From: Bradyrhizobium sp. JYMT SZCCT0180
GTDB lineage: Bacteria; Pseudomonadota; Alphaproteobacteria; Rhizobiales; Xanthobacteraceae
Direction of reading: 5' to 3'
Assembly (NCBI RefSeq): GCF_018130165.1
Contig: NZ_JAFCLZ010000021.1
Location: 1 to 64,000, forward strand
DNA: 64,000 nt
Shown here piece after piece: positions 1 through 7,873 of this stretch. Within the stretch, counting starts at the first letter, position 1. Each line of letters opens with the position of its first letter. Below the pieces are notes generated by a model. The model was not told where the DNA came from. It saw nothing but the letters and a program-made list of their open reading frames with translations, and ran no database searches. A program made the translations under genes and the position numbers.

Positions 1-60
1 CGAATCATTCGACTCACGGTTCCGCAAACAAAAAAACACGCCAGATCACATAGATTCACA

Positions 61-158
61 GCCTCTGAGGTGCGAGCGCAGCGAGCCTCGAAGGATGGGC
101 AGCACCGGTGCTCGCAGCCATCCTTCGAGGCGCGCTGCGCGCGCACCTCAGGATGACG
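61..158. repeat. Dispersed palindromic repeat, family I copy 1
   Basis: Imperfect inverted repeat. The left arm reads CTGAGGTGCGAGC and the right arm GCGCACCTCAGGATGACG, with CGAAGGATGG facing CCATCCTTCG inside. A related but diverged copy lies next to the uracil-DNA glycosylase gene at about 35.7 kb. It is non-coding. Bases 1-60 before it hold three GANTC sites (2-6, 11-15, 53-57) and no gene that I can see. Confidence 0.7.
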
Positions 159-266
159 TCAGCGTATGTGGCTAGTTACCGTTAGGGCCCGCAACCCGAT
201 TGCTTCCGGACCCTGCAGCGGACAAAATAGCCGCCAATCGCTCCCCAAAAAAATACGGAGGACCCC

Positions 267-941
267 ATGGGAACCAGCATCACTTTCAAGCGTCCCGACG
301 GCAAGGACGCGGCCGGCTATCTCGCCAATGCGGCGCGCGGCAACGCGCCGGGCGTGGTCGTGATCCAGGAATGGTGGGGGCTGCAGGACCAGATCAAGGG
401 CATGTGCGACCGCTTCGCGGCGGCCGGCTTCGACGCGCTGGCGCCGGATCTCTACAAGGGCACGGTGGTGCCGTATCACGACACCGATGCCGCCGGCAAA
501 GAGATGAACTCGCTGGATTTCATGGACGCGACGACGCAGACCGTGCGCGGCGCCGCGCAATATCTCGCAAAGAACGGCGCCAAGGTCGGCCTGACGGGCT
601 TTTGTCTCGGCGGTGCTGTCACCATTATCGGCGCCACCAAGATTCCGGAACTCACGGCCGGTGTCGTGTTCTACGGCATCCCGCCGGAGCAGGCGGCGAA
701 ACCGGCGGATGTCAAAATTCCGCTGCAGGGCCATTTCGCCAACAAGGACGACTGGTGCACGCCGGCGCTGGTCGACGGTTTCGAAAAGGCGATGAAGGAA
801 GCGGGCAAGTCGCTGGAGCTGTTCCGCTATGACGCCGAGCACGGCTTCGGCAATGAACAGCGCCTGTCGGTGCACGACCGGCAGTGCGCGGAACTCGCCT
901 GGGGCCGCGCGACGGAGTTTTTCAGGAAGCATCTGGGGTAG
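267..941 (+). CDS. Dienelactone hydrolase family protein
   Basis: This is a 224-residue alpha/beta hydrolase of the dienelactone hydrolase (carboxymethylenebutenolidase) family, a cytosolic enzyme class that opens lactone rings in aromatic degradation. The nucleophile elbow is GFCLGG with Cys113. Glu35 lies in QEWWG, Asp161/162 in NKDDW, and His192 in EHGFG, so the Cys-Asp-His triad is complete and the length is typical. The ATG follows a GGAGG Shine-Dalgarno sequence. The true substrate is unknown, because many paralogues of this family act outside the beta-ketoadipate pathway. No other aromatic-pathway genes adjoin it except the extradiol-like protein 1.4 kb downstream. Confidence 0.9.
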   Translation: MGTSITFKRPDGKDAAGYLANAARGNAPGVVVIQEWWGLQDQIKGMCDRFAAAGFDALAPDLYKGTVVPYHDTDAAGKEMNSLDFMDATTQTVRGAAQYLAKNGAKVGLTGFCLGGAVTIIGATKIPELTAGVVFYGIPPEQAAKPADVKIPLQGHFANKDDWCTPALVDGFEKAMKEAGKSLELFRYDAEHGFGNEQRLSVHDRQCAELAWGRATEFFRKHLG

Positions 942-959
942 GGTCGAGAGCGGCTTCCT

Positions 960-1103
960 CGTCATTGCCTGCGACAAACGCAGAGCGTTTGCGCGAGGGA
1001 GCGTAGCGACGAAGCAATCCATCTTGCGTCCCCAGACACTGGATTGCTTCGCGGAGCCTGTCATCGGGCGCGCATCCGCGCGACCCGTTGGCTCGCAATG
1101 ACG
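960..1103. repeat. Dispersed repeat, family A copy 1
   Basis: Starts with CGTCATTG and ends with CGCAATGACG. Internal arms are GAAGCAATCCAT and GGATTGCTTCGC, plus a CAAACGC/GCGTTTG dyad. It fills nearly the whole gap between the hydrolase and the epimerase genes. The other copies are at about 5.9, 32.6 and 63.7 kb. Confidence 0.85.
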
Positions 1104-1115
1104 GTGGAGTTGTAA

Positions 1116-2012
1116 ATGAAAATCTTCTGCACAGGCGCGTCCGGTTATATCGGCGGATCGGTGGCCGCCCATCTCGTGGCCGCCGGACATCAGGTCACCG
1201 GCCTGGTTCGTTCCCCGGAAAAGGCCGATGCGGTGCGCGCCCGCGGCATCGAGCCGTTATCGGGAACGCTGGATGACGCGGAAATCCTCGCGCAGGCGGC
1301 GCGCGCCGCCGACGTCGTCATCAATGCGGCCAGCGCCGATCACACCAAGGCGGTGGACGCCCTGCTTGGCGCGCTCGCCGGAAGCGGCAAGCCGTTCATC
1401 CATACCTCGGGTTCGAGCATCATCGGCACGCAATCCAAGGGCCAGCGCTCCGATGCGGTATTCGATGAAGACACACCGTTTACGCCATCGCCTGCGCGTG
1501 CGGCGCGGGTCGCGCTGAACGAATTCATCCTCTCCTATCGCGACAAGGGCTGCCGTCCCGTCATCATTTGCCCGAGCCTGATCTACGGCATCGGCCATGG
1601 GGCGGGACGCGACAGCGTGCAGGTACCTTTCCTGATCAAGCTCGCGAAAAAACGCGGCAACGCGGCCCATGCCGGTCCCGGCGAGAATGTCTGGTCGAAC
1701 GTTCATATCGACGATCTCGTGACGCTCTACGCGCTTGCGATCGAGAAGGCGCCGGCCGGCGCGTTCTACTTTGCCGAGAATGGCGAGGGTTCGATGCGTG
1801 AGGTTTGCGAAGCCATCAACCGCATGCTGGGTTTTGCTGGACCGCCATCGGCAATGTCGATGGAAGAGGCGGCCGCCGAATGGGGCGAGGGCACGGCTGA
1901 AAACACGATGGCTTCGAACAGCCGCGTGCGCGCCGTCCGCGCACGGCAGCTCGGCTGGAAGCCGCAGGCGCGGGGTTTGATCGAGGAGATTGAACAGGGC
2001 TGTTATCGGTAG
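1116..2012 (+). CDS. NAD-dependent epimerase/dehydratase-like (extended SDR) protein
   Basis: This 298-residue protein has an N-terminal Rossmann fold whose dinucleotide motif GASGYIGG spans residues 7-14. That places it in the extended or atypical SDR (epimerase/dehydratase) superfamily. Further support comes from HTSGSSIIG near residue 92 and the IYGIGHGAGR segment near residue 150. The classical YxxxK catalytic pair is not evident where expected, where the text reads ARAARVALNEF. It may therefore be an atypical SDR that binds NAD(P) without standard epimerase chemistry. The ATG follows GGTGGAG, only 13 bases after repeat A1. Substrate unknown. Confidence 0.82.
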   Translation: MKIFCTGASGYIGGSVAAHLVAAGHQVTGLVRSPEKADAVRARGIEPLSGTLDDAEILAQAARAADVVINAASADHTKAVDALLGALAGSGKPFIHTSGSSIIGTQSKGQRSDAVFDEDTPFTPSPARAARVALNEFILSYRDKGCRPVIICPSLIYGIGHGAGRDSVQVPFLIKLAKKRGNAAHAGPGENVWSNVHIDDLVTLYALAIEKAPAGAFYFAENGEGSMREVCEAINRMLGFAGPPSAMSMEEAAAEWGEGTAENTMASNSRVRAVRARQLGWKPQARGLIEEIEQGCYR

Positions 2013-2047
2013 CAGGCGAGCGGGTGTCGATCGGAGTGCGAATTCGA

Positions 2048-2227
2048 ATGGTGCCAACTATCCAGCCAGACCAGGAACTGATCGCGGTCGGCGAAGGTGC
2101 GTTCGCCGTGCCGCAAGCGCATCGGTCGGCGGTGCTGGAAGGACTTGGCGAGGCCGAGCGCGGCGAATGCGTGAGTGACGAGGAGATCGCGGCACGTTGG
2201 AAGAAGTGTGGTGTAAAAAGACTATAG
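2048..2227 (+). CDS. Small antitoxin-like protein (orphan)
   Basis: This short ORF gives a hydrophilic protein of about 59 residues. Its C-terminal half (AVLEGLGEAERGECVSDEEI followed by a tryptophan-containing tail) resembles the partner-binding region of small type II antitoxins. That resemblance comes from pattern memory and is weak. No toxin-like ORF follows: repeat C1 begins four bases after the stop. I chose the ATG at 2048; GTG codons at 2024 and 2036 are alternatives, and GGAG lies at about 2032. It could be a remnant of a degraded toxin-antitoxin pair or a chance ORF. Confidence 0.4.
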   Translation: MVPTIQPDQELIAVGEGAFAVPQAHRSAVLEGLGEAERGECVSDEEIAARWKKCGVKRL

Positions 2228-2231
2228 CACT

Positions 2232-2352
2232 GTCGTCCCTGCGAACGCAGGGACCCATACGCCGCGGCCTATCGTTTGGGAAAATGCTGTTCGACGACTT
2301 TGCGCGACGATTACTCCCTGTGGTTATGGGTCCCTGCGTTCGCAGGGACGAC
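2232..2352. repeat. Dispersed long inverted repeat, family C copy 1
   Basis: The outer arms are near-perfect inverted copies: GTCGTCCCTGCGAACGCAGG on the left and its reverse complement at the right end. Each arm contains a smaller hairpin (CCTGCGAACGCAGG). The second copy is at about 6.6 kb. Confidence 0.88.
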
Positions 2353-2381
2353 GCGGGTCGTTAGGCGACACTGCTGGCCGT

Positions 2382-3383
2382 TTAACCCTTCCCGCTCACC
2401 CCGTCCCACCACGCGCAGGTGCCCGACATCAGCTGGTAGTTACCCTCCATCACCTGCACCGGCGCGCGCAGGCCTTCGGTCGCGGCTTGCATTCGCATTT
2501 CGCGCGCGGTCTCGCGGTCTTTTGGCGGCAGCCAGACCCGCTCGTGTCCCCACAGGCTCGGGCCGTGATGCATTTCGACCGGCTGCCATGTCGCGGGATC
2601 GATCTCGCGGCCGCCCCAGCCGCATTCGATCATGAAGGCCGACGGTGTCTTGGCGTAGAACGAGGTCATGAAATCGTTGGTGTGGCGGCCGAGCGTGACG
2701 CCGACGCGGTCCGGCTGCATCATCGCGATGTCGTAGGATTGCCCGACATCGTCGAGCGAGAACAATTCCACCATCAGATGATGCATGCCGTTCTTGCCGG
2801 TCTCGATCAGCGCGAGCGAGTGATGCCGGGCGTTGACGTGAAAGAAATAGGCGCGGAACGGCTTTTCGATGTAGTCGGAAAGCCCGAAGCCGAGCACGTC
2901 GACATAGAACGCCATGACAGGATCGATGTGCTCGACGGTCAGTACGGCATGTCCGAGGCCGAGCGGACCGGTGCGAAAACCCGAGATCGAGCGGCCCGGA
3001 CTGAACGGCGTCTCGTCGATCTCGGCGCCGTAAAACGCCTCGAGCCGGTTGCCGCCGGGATCGCGAAACGAGATCAGGCCGCGCACGCGCCGGGCATCGG
3101 CCAGCGTCGTTGGCTCGGCCGTGACGTTGACGCCGGCTTGTTCGAGCCGGGCTGCAAGCTGGTCCAATGCCGCAGCATCAGCGACTTCCCAGCCGAAGAA
3201 GCGCGCGCCTTCCCCCATCGCGCGGTCGATCACGATGCGCTGCTTGCGGTCGTCCATCCGGAAGGCCAGCAGCGAGTTGCCGCGCTCGACCGCCTGCAGG
3301 CCGACCAGGGAGGTTCCGAACTGGCGCCAGTCCTCCAGCGCATCCGACCCGAAGCCCGCATATCCCAGACCCAGCAATGCCAT
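2382..3383 (-). CDS. VOC family extradiol ring-cleavage dioxygenase-like protein
   Basis: This 333-residue protein has two vicinal-oxygen-chelate modules, the architecture of type I extradiol dioxygenases such as BphC (2,3-dihydroxybiphenyl 1,2-dioxygenase). The metal-ligand pattern is visible: His145 in GLGHAVL, His201/202 in GMHHLMVEL and Glu253 in MIECGWGG. A histidine in RHHSLAL (about 187) sits where the acid-base residue is expected. The length suits the family. The ATG follows GGAGGCAAGG. No BphD or ferredoxin partner adjoins it, so the physiological catechol is unknown. The gene is divergent from the trp leader. Confidence 0.82.
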   Translation of the reverse strand: MALLGLGYAGFGSDALEDWRQFGTSLVGLQAVERGNSLLAFRMDDRKQRIVIDRAMGEGARFFGWEVADAAALDQLAARLEQAGVNVTAEPTTLADARRVRGLISFRDPGGNRLEAFYGAEIDETPFSPGRSISGFRTGPLGLGHAVLTVEHIDPVMAFYVDVLGFGLSDYIEKPFRAYFFHVNARHHSLALIETGKNGMHHLMVELFSLDDVGQSYDIAMMQPDRVGVTLGRHTNDFMTSFYAKTPSAFMIECGWGGREIDPATWQPVEMHHGPSLWGHERVWLPPKDRETAREMRMQAATEGLRAPVQVMEGNYQLMSGTCAWWDGVSGKG

Positions 3384-3525
3384 CCCTTGCCTCCGCCTGC
3401 CTGTTGTTTTCGGGCGTTGTTGCCGCCGCCGCTTGGGCCGGATGCTACGCGGATTTTGGCCGTTTCAAACCCCAAAAGATGGCCGGCGGGCTAGGCACGG
3501 GGAGGTCAGGGCGCCGGGGCCTCCC

Positions 3526-3555
3526 TTGACATCGCTCGCGGCGGATGGTGATTAA
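3526..3555 (+). promoter_or_regulatory. Putative trp leader promoter (leaderless transcript)
   Basis: A perfect -35 TTGACA lies at 3526-3531. After 17-18 bases comes a -10-like TGATTAA at 3549-3555. The predicted start of transcription falls on or within a base or two of the trpL ATG at 3561, so the leader would have no 5' UTR. I recall that rhizobial trpL mRNAs are leaderless, which fits. Confidence 0.6.
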
Positions 3556-3560
3556 GCGCC

Positions 3561-3608
3561 ATGAGCACCGCCGTCCGCCCATCCCGTCTTTGGTGGCGCA
3601 CCTCTTAA
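3561..3608 (+). CDS. trpL: trp operon leader peptide
   Basis: This 15-residue ORF encodes MSTAVRPSRLWWRTS and carries tandem Trp codons at 3591-3596. It lies 130 bases upstream of trpE(G), exactly where rhizobia encode the attenuator peptide. The stop codon TAA (3606-3608) sits in the 3-nt loop of a perfect hairpin, CACCTCT/AGAGGTG (3599-3615), as expected for coupling ribosome position to RNA folding. Stalling at the Trp codons when charged tRNA-Trp is scarce should favour readthrough. In Sinorhizobium the released leader RNA and peptide are reported to act in trans as well. Whether they do so here is unknown. Confidence 0.85.
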   Translation: MSTAVRPSRLWWRTS

Positions 3609-3685
3609 AGAGGTGGCCGGTGCGATTTCATTTTAACAATCGTCGAAGGTCGCCATCGCAGTGCGACCGGCGGTTTGTTTATTTG
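3599..3685 (+). terminator. trp attenuator: protector, antiterminator and terminator helices
   Basis: Three alternative helices are visible. The protector is CACCTCT/AGAGGTG at 3599-3615. The terminator is GGTCGC (3648-3653) with GCGACC (3663-3668), followed by a T-rich run from about 3673. The antiterminator is GCCGGT (3616-3621) with ACCGGC (3666-3671), which uses the 3' strand of the terminator. This is the layout expected of a transcription attenuator. Confidence 0.7.
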
Positions 3686-3738
3686 CCCTTCGTTTGTCCT
3701 GTGTGGCGTTCCCTCACCAAGTTTCGTAAGAGGATCAC

Positions 3739-5901
3739 ATGAACAGGACCGTCTTCTCCCTGCCCGAGCACAGCGAATACCGGACCGCCAGCGGTCTTGC
3801 GATCTCGCGCACCGTCGAGCAATTTTCCGGCGACGCCAAGCGGCTCGATGACCTGATCGACCTGCTCGACCGCCGCCGTGGCGTGGTGCTGTCTTCGGGC
3901 ACCACGGTGCCGGGCCGCTACGAGAGCTTTGACCTCGGTTTTTCTGATCCGCCGCTGGTGCTGGAAACCGAGGGGGCGAATTTCGCGCTTAGCGCGCTGA
4001 ACGGGCGCGGCGAGGTGCTGATCGCCTTTCTCGGCGACGTCCTGCGCGAGCCTTGCGTCGTCGTCACCGAGCAGAGCGCGTCGCGGCTCGCCGGCCATAT
4101 CATCCGGGGCCCCGCGCCTGTCGATGAAGACCAGCGTACCCGACGCGCCAGCGTGATGTCGCTGGTGCGCGATCTGGTCGCAAGCTTCACCGCCAATGAC
4201 GATCCGCTGCTCGGCCTGTTCGGCGCCTTCGCCTACGACCTCGTATTCCAGATCGAGGACCTCGTGCAGAAGCGCGCCCGTGAGGCCGACCAGCGCGACA
4301 TCGTACTGTATGTGCCGGATCGCCTGCTCGCCTATGACCGCGCCACCGGCCGCGGCGTGGTGCTGAGCTACGATTTCGCCTGGAACGGCAGATCCACCGC
4401 CGGCCTTTCGCGCGACACCGCCGAGAGCGTCTACGCCAAGACGCCGCGGCAGGGTTTTGCCGATCACGCGCCCGGCGAATATCAGGCGACGGTTGAGACC
4501 GCACGCGCCGCATTCGCGCGCGGCGATCTGTTCGAGGCGGTGCCCGGGCAGTTATTCGCCGAGCCGTGCGAGCGTTCGCCCGCCGAAGTGTTCCAGCGGC
4601 TCTGCCGCATCAACCCGTCGCCCTATGGCGCGCTGATGAATCTCGGCGAGGGTGAGTTTCTCGTCGCCGCCTCGCCGGAAATGTTCGTGCGCTCCGACGG
4701 ACGGCGGGTCGAGACCTGCCCGATCTCGGGCACCATCGCGCGCGGTGTCGACGCGATCGGCGATGCCGAGCAGATCCGGCAATTGCTGAATTCGGAAAAA
4801 GACGAATTCGAACTCAACATGTGCACCGACGTCGACCGCAACGACAAGGCGCGCGTTTGCGTGCCGGGCACCATCAAGGTGCTGGCGCGGCGCCAGATCG
4901 AGACCTACTCAAAGCTGTTTCACACCGTCGACCATGTCGAAGGCATTTTGCGCCCCGGCTTCGACTCGCTCGATGCGTTCATGACCCATGCCTGGGCGGT
5001 GACGGTGACGGGCGCACCGAAATTATGGGCGATGCAGTTCGTCGAGGACAATGAGCGCTCGTCGCGGCGCTGGTATGCCGGCGCCATCGGTGCTGTGAAT
5101 TTCGACGGCAGCATCAACACCGGGCTTACCATCCGCACCATCCGGATGAAGGATGGGCTCGCCGAAGTGCGCGTCGGCGCGACCTGCCTGTTCGATTCAG
5201 ATCCCGCCGCCGAAGACCGGGAATGCCAGGTCAAGGCGGCCGCCCTGTTCCAGGCGCTGCGCGGCGATCCGCCAAAACCGCTGTCGGCGTTTGCGCCCGA
5301 TGCGACCGGTTCGGGCAAGAAGGTGCTGCTGATCGATCACGACGACAGTTTTGTGCACATGCTGGCGGATTATTTCCGGCAGGTCGGCGCGTCCGTGACC
5401 GTGGTCCGGCACGTTCATGCGCAGCAGATGCTGAACCAGAAGAACTGGGATCTGCTGGTGCTGTCGCCGGGGCCGGGCCGGCCTGAGGATTTCGGGATAT
5501 CGAAAACCATTGGAACGGCGCTGGAGAAGAAGCTGCCGATCTTCGGCGTCTGCCTCGGCGTGCAGGCGATCGGCGAATATTTCGGCGGCCAGCTCGGGCA
5601 ACTCGGCCAGCCCGCGCACGGCCGGCCGTCGCGGGTCCAGGTGCGGGGCGGGCGGCTGATGCAGAACCTGCCCAATGAAATCGTGATCGGCCGCTATCAC
5701 TCGCTCTACGTCGAGCGCGACAGCGTTCCCGACGTGCTCACGGTCACCGCGACCACCGAGGACGGGGTTGCGATGGCGATCGAACACAAGACCCTGCCGG
5801 TCGGCGGCGTGCAGTTTCACCCGGAATCGCTGATGTCGCTCGGCGGCGAGGTGGGTTTGCGTATTGTCGAAAACGCGTTCCGGCTGCATGTTACGAATTG
5901 A
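3739..5901 (+). CDS. trpE(G): Fused anthranilate synthase, component I plus glutamine amidotransferase
   Basis: A single 720-residue protein makes anthranilate from chorismate and glutamine, the first committed step of tryptophan synthesis. Residues up to about 520 are the TrpE chorismate-binding part, with PISGTIARG near 327 and the DVDRND region after it. From about 527 the TrpG amidotransferase domain follows, with PGPGRPEDFG, the nucleophile Cys605 in GVCLGVQAIG and the catalytic histidine and glutamate in VQFHPES. The fusion is characteristic of Rhizobiales and some other bacteria. The ATG follows GAGG. Expression should be set by the leader and attenuator just upstream. No other trp genes are nearby. 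Confidence 0.96.
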   Translation: MNRTVFSLPEHSEYRTASGLAISRTVEQFSGDAKRLDDLIDLLDRRRGVVLSSGTTVPGRYESFDLGFSDPPLVLETEGANFALSALNGRGEVLIAFLGDVLREPCVVVTEQSASRLAGHIIRGPAPVDEDQRTRRASVMSLVRDLVASFTANDDPLLGLFGAFAYDLVFQIEDLVQKRAREADQRDIVLYVPDRLLAYDRATGRGVVLSYDFAWNGRSTAGLSRDTAESVYAKTPRQGFADHAPGEYQATVETARAAFARGDLFEAVPGQLFAEPCERSPAEVFQRLCRINPSPYGALMNLGEGEFLVAASPEMFVRSDGRRVETCPISGTIARGVDAIGDAEQIRQLLNSEKDEFELNMCTDVDRNDKARVCVPGTIKVLARRQIETYSKLFHTVDHVEGILRPGFDSLDAFMTHAWAVTVTGAPKLWAMQFVEDNERSSRRWYAGAIGAVNFDGSINTGLTIRTIRMKDGLAEVRVGATCLFDSDPAAEDRECQVKAAALFQALRGDPPKPLSAFAPDATGSGKKVLLIDHDDSFVHMLADYFRQVGASVTVVRHVHAQQMLNQKNWDLLVLSPGPGRPEDFGISKTIGTALEKKLPIFGVCLGVQAIGEYFGGQLGQLGQPAHGRPSRVQVRGGRLMQNLPNEIVIGRYHSLYVERDSVPDVLTVTATTEDGVAMAIEHKTLPVGGVQFHPESLMSLGGEVGLRIVENAFRLHVTN

Positions 5902-5908
5902 ACGGGGA

Positions 5909-6024
5909 CGTCATTGCGAGGAGCACTTGCGACGAAGCAATCCACCCCTTGGCCAGCCACGGATTGCGTCGCGGAGCCTGTCATCCGGCGGCGCTACGCG
6001 CCGACCGGGTGGCTCGCAATGACG
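5909..6024. repeat. Dispersed repeat, family A copy 2
   Basis: Runs from CGTCATTGCGAGGAGC to GTGGCTCGCAATGACG, with internal GAAGCAATCCA and a diverged GGATTGCGTCGCGGAG arm. It occupies the gap between trpE(G) and apt. Confidence 0.85.
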
Positions 6025-6043
6025 AAGAGGAAAAGAGACACCG

Positions 6044-6583
<540 letters not shown>

Positions 6584-6590
6584 GTTTCCC

Positions 6591-6712
6591 GTCGTCCCTG
6601 CGAACGCAGGGGACCCATACCGCGTTGCTCGCGCAATTGGCGCGAGACGGCTGACATCTTGCATAAACAATTACCGACGGTGGCTATGGGTCCCTGCGTT
6701 CGCAGGGACGAC
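6591..6712. repeat. Dispersed long inverted repeat, family C copy 2
   Basis: The left arm starts GTCGTCCCTGCGAACGCAGG and the right arm is its near-perfect reverse complement. It is the same element as at 2232-2352 and lies between the convergent apt and GIY-YIG genes. Confidence 0.88.
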
Positions 6713-6719
6713 GGTGAGA

Positions 6720-7052
6720 TCAAACCGCCTGGGCGCAAAGTTGCGTGCGCCAATGCTTCAGGCGCTCTTTCAACAGCGCGTCCCTGATGTAGGACGTCTC
6801 TTCCTCTTCCAGCCGCTCGCATTCCGCGAAGGTCAGATTTTCGGGCCCATGCGTGGTCCATGCCGCCTGCAGGCTGCGGCAGGTGTGGCTGCCTTGGCGC
6901 AGCGAAAACCAGATCCGGTTCTGGATTTTTTCGAGGTCAGGGGCCTGTCCGACCCATTGCTCGGCGGAAGCCTTACTGCGGATCATGAAAATCCCCGCGA
7001 TGGTCTTCCGCTCCTTGTAGGCGGCGATGGCGGCTTTTCTGTCTGATGTCAC
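6720..7052 (-). CDS. GIY-YIG nuclease family protein
   Basis: This is a compact 110-residue single-domain protein. The GIY-YIG core appears as AGIFMIR near residues 19-25, WVGQAPDLEKIQNRI near 33-47 with a conserved arginine, and a glutamate-rich LEEEE near residue 82. The canonical tyrosines are replaced (GIF, WVG), which is usual in this stand-alone Rhizobiales subfamily and leaves catalysis uncertain. The role is unknown; related domains nick DNA in repair or are remnants of homing nucleases. A perfect 22-bp palindrome lies 60 bases upstream of the start and may be its operator. Confidence 0.75.
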   Translation of the reverse strand: MTSDRKAAIAAYKERKTIAGIFMIRSKASAEQWVGQAPDLEKIQNRIWFSLRQGSHTCRSLQAAWTTHGPENLTFAECERLEEEETSYIRDALLKERLKHWRTQLCAQAV

Positions 7053-7111
7053 CGGAGGCCTCGGACGGGGTTGCTGTCGGGGAAGGCGATAGCAGCCAGA
7101 TGAGATCAGGT

Positions 7112-7133
7112 CAATATTACCCGGGTAATATTG
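7112..7133. promoter_or_regulatory. Perfect 22-bp palindrome, candidate operator
   Basis: Half-site CAATATTACCC is followed directly by its exact complement GGGTAATATTG. It is AT-rich at the ends with a CCCGGG centre, in the 93-bp gap upstream of the GIY-YIG gene. The length and symmetry suit a dimeric TetR- or MarR-type repressor. No regulator gene adjoins it, so the binding protein is unknown. Confidence 0.6.
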
Positions 7134-7145
7134 TTGAGGCCAGCC

Positions 7146-7814
7146 TCACGACCTTTGCAGGATCAGGCTGAGTTCCAGCTCCCGAAAACTGGTGTAGTTC
7201 CTGCGGATCCATTGATGCAGTTCGGTCGAGGAATCCTTCTCCTGGCGCAGATAGCCGGTGAAGGAGAAGGTCAGCCGGTCGATATAGGTCTTCAGGAACA
7301 CCGGCAGCGCCGATATCCGCAGCACGCGTCCCCGTTCCATCGCGGCGGGCAACTCGCCGCGCACCACGTGCTCATTGTCGATCGCGATCAGGGCATTCGC
7401 GGGAATTTGCTGTTTCAGCATCTGGTAGGCCGTGGCCGAGGCGCGGTCGGTATCGGCCACGAACAGGATCACCGGCGCGACGCCGCGGCGCACGGCTTCC
7501 TTCATGAAGCCGATCTCATCGGTCATCTTGAAGAACTCGTCGAAGGCGTGGAAACCGAGGTCGATCACCTTGGCGACGCTGTCATTGACGATCAGGCGGT
7601 CCATCAGCTGCATCTTGCCGAAGGTGTCGATGACGTCGGCCGTCTCGGTGGTGCGCGGCAGATATTCCAGCAGCGACGGCTCCTTCAGATTGATGTCGAA
7701 GGAGATCACCGTGCCGTTCTTCAACAGCAGGAATTCGCTGAGCAGCCGCGCGATCAGCGTCTTGCCGACCAGCGGGCGGGGCGAGCAGATGATGTAGACG
7801 GACGTGGGGCTCAT
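7146..7814 (-). CDS. P-loop ATPase-like protein (ParA/MinD superfamily relative)
   Basis: This 222-residue protein begins SPTSVYIICSPRPLVGKTL. The P-loop SPRPLVGKT near residues 11-19 lacks the signature lysine of a true KGGVGKT deviant Walker A. ISFDINLKEPSLLEYLP near 38-53 resembles the second acidic motif of ParA-like proteins. The rest is unique, with an aspartate-containing strand VILFVADTDRAS. The ATG at 7814 is preferred; GTG 7817 is possible. The gene lies 59 bases downstream of a second P-loop protein gene on the same strand, so the two probably form one transcript. Function is not recognised; nucleotide-dependent positioning or regulation is a guess. Confidence 0.65.
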   Translation of the reverse strand: MSPTSVYIICSPRPLVGKTLIARLLSEFLLLKNGTVISFDINLKEPSLLEYLPRTTETADVIDTFGKMQLMDRLIVNDSVAKVIDLGFHAFDEFFKMTDEIGFMKEAVRRGVAPVILFVADTDRASATAYQMLKQQIPANALIAIDNEHVVRGELPAAMERGRVLRISALPVFLKTYIDRLTFSFTGYLRQEKDSSTELHQWIRRNYTSFRELELSLILQRS

Positions 7815-7873
7815 CACGCGCTATATCAGGCGATTTTTCCGCCTAATCCAGCCCCATCGCGCGCCTGGCGCGA

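Noticed and set aside
159..1190. 343-codon minus-strand ORF over the dienelactone hydrolase
   Set aside because: It is a shadow; it also translates repeat A1 and covers a gene with a complete catalytic triad.
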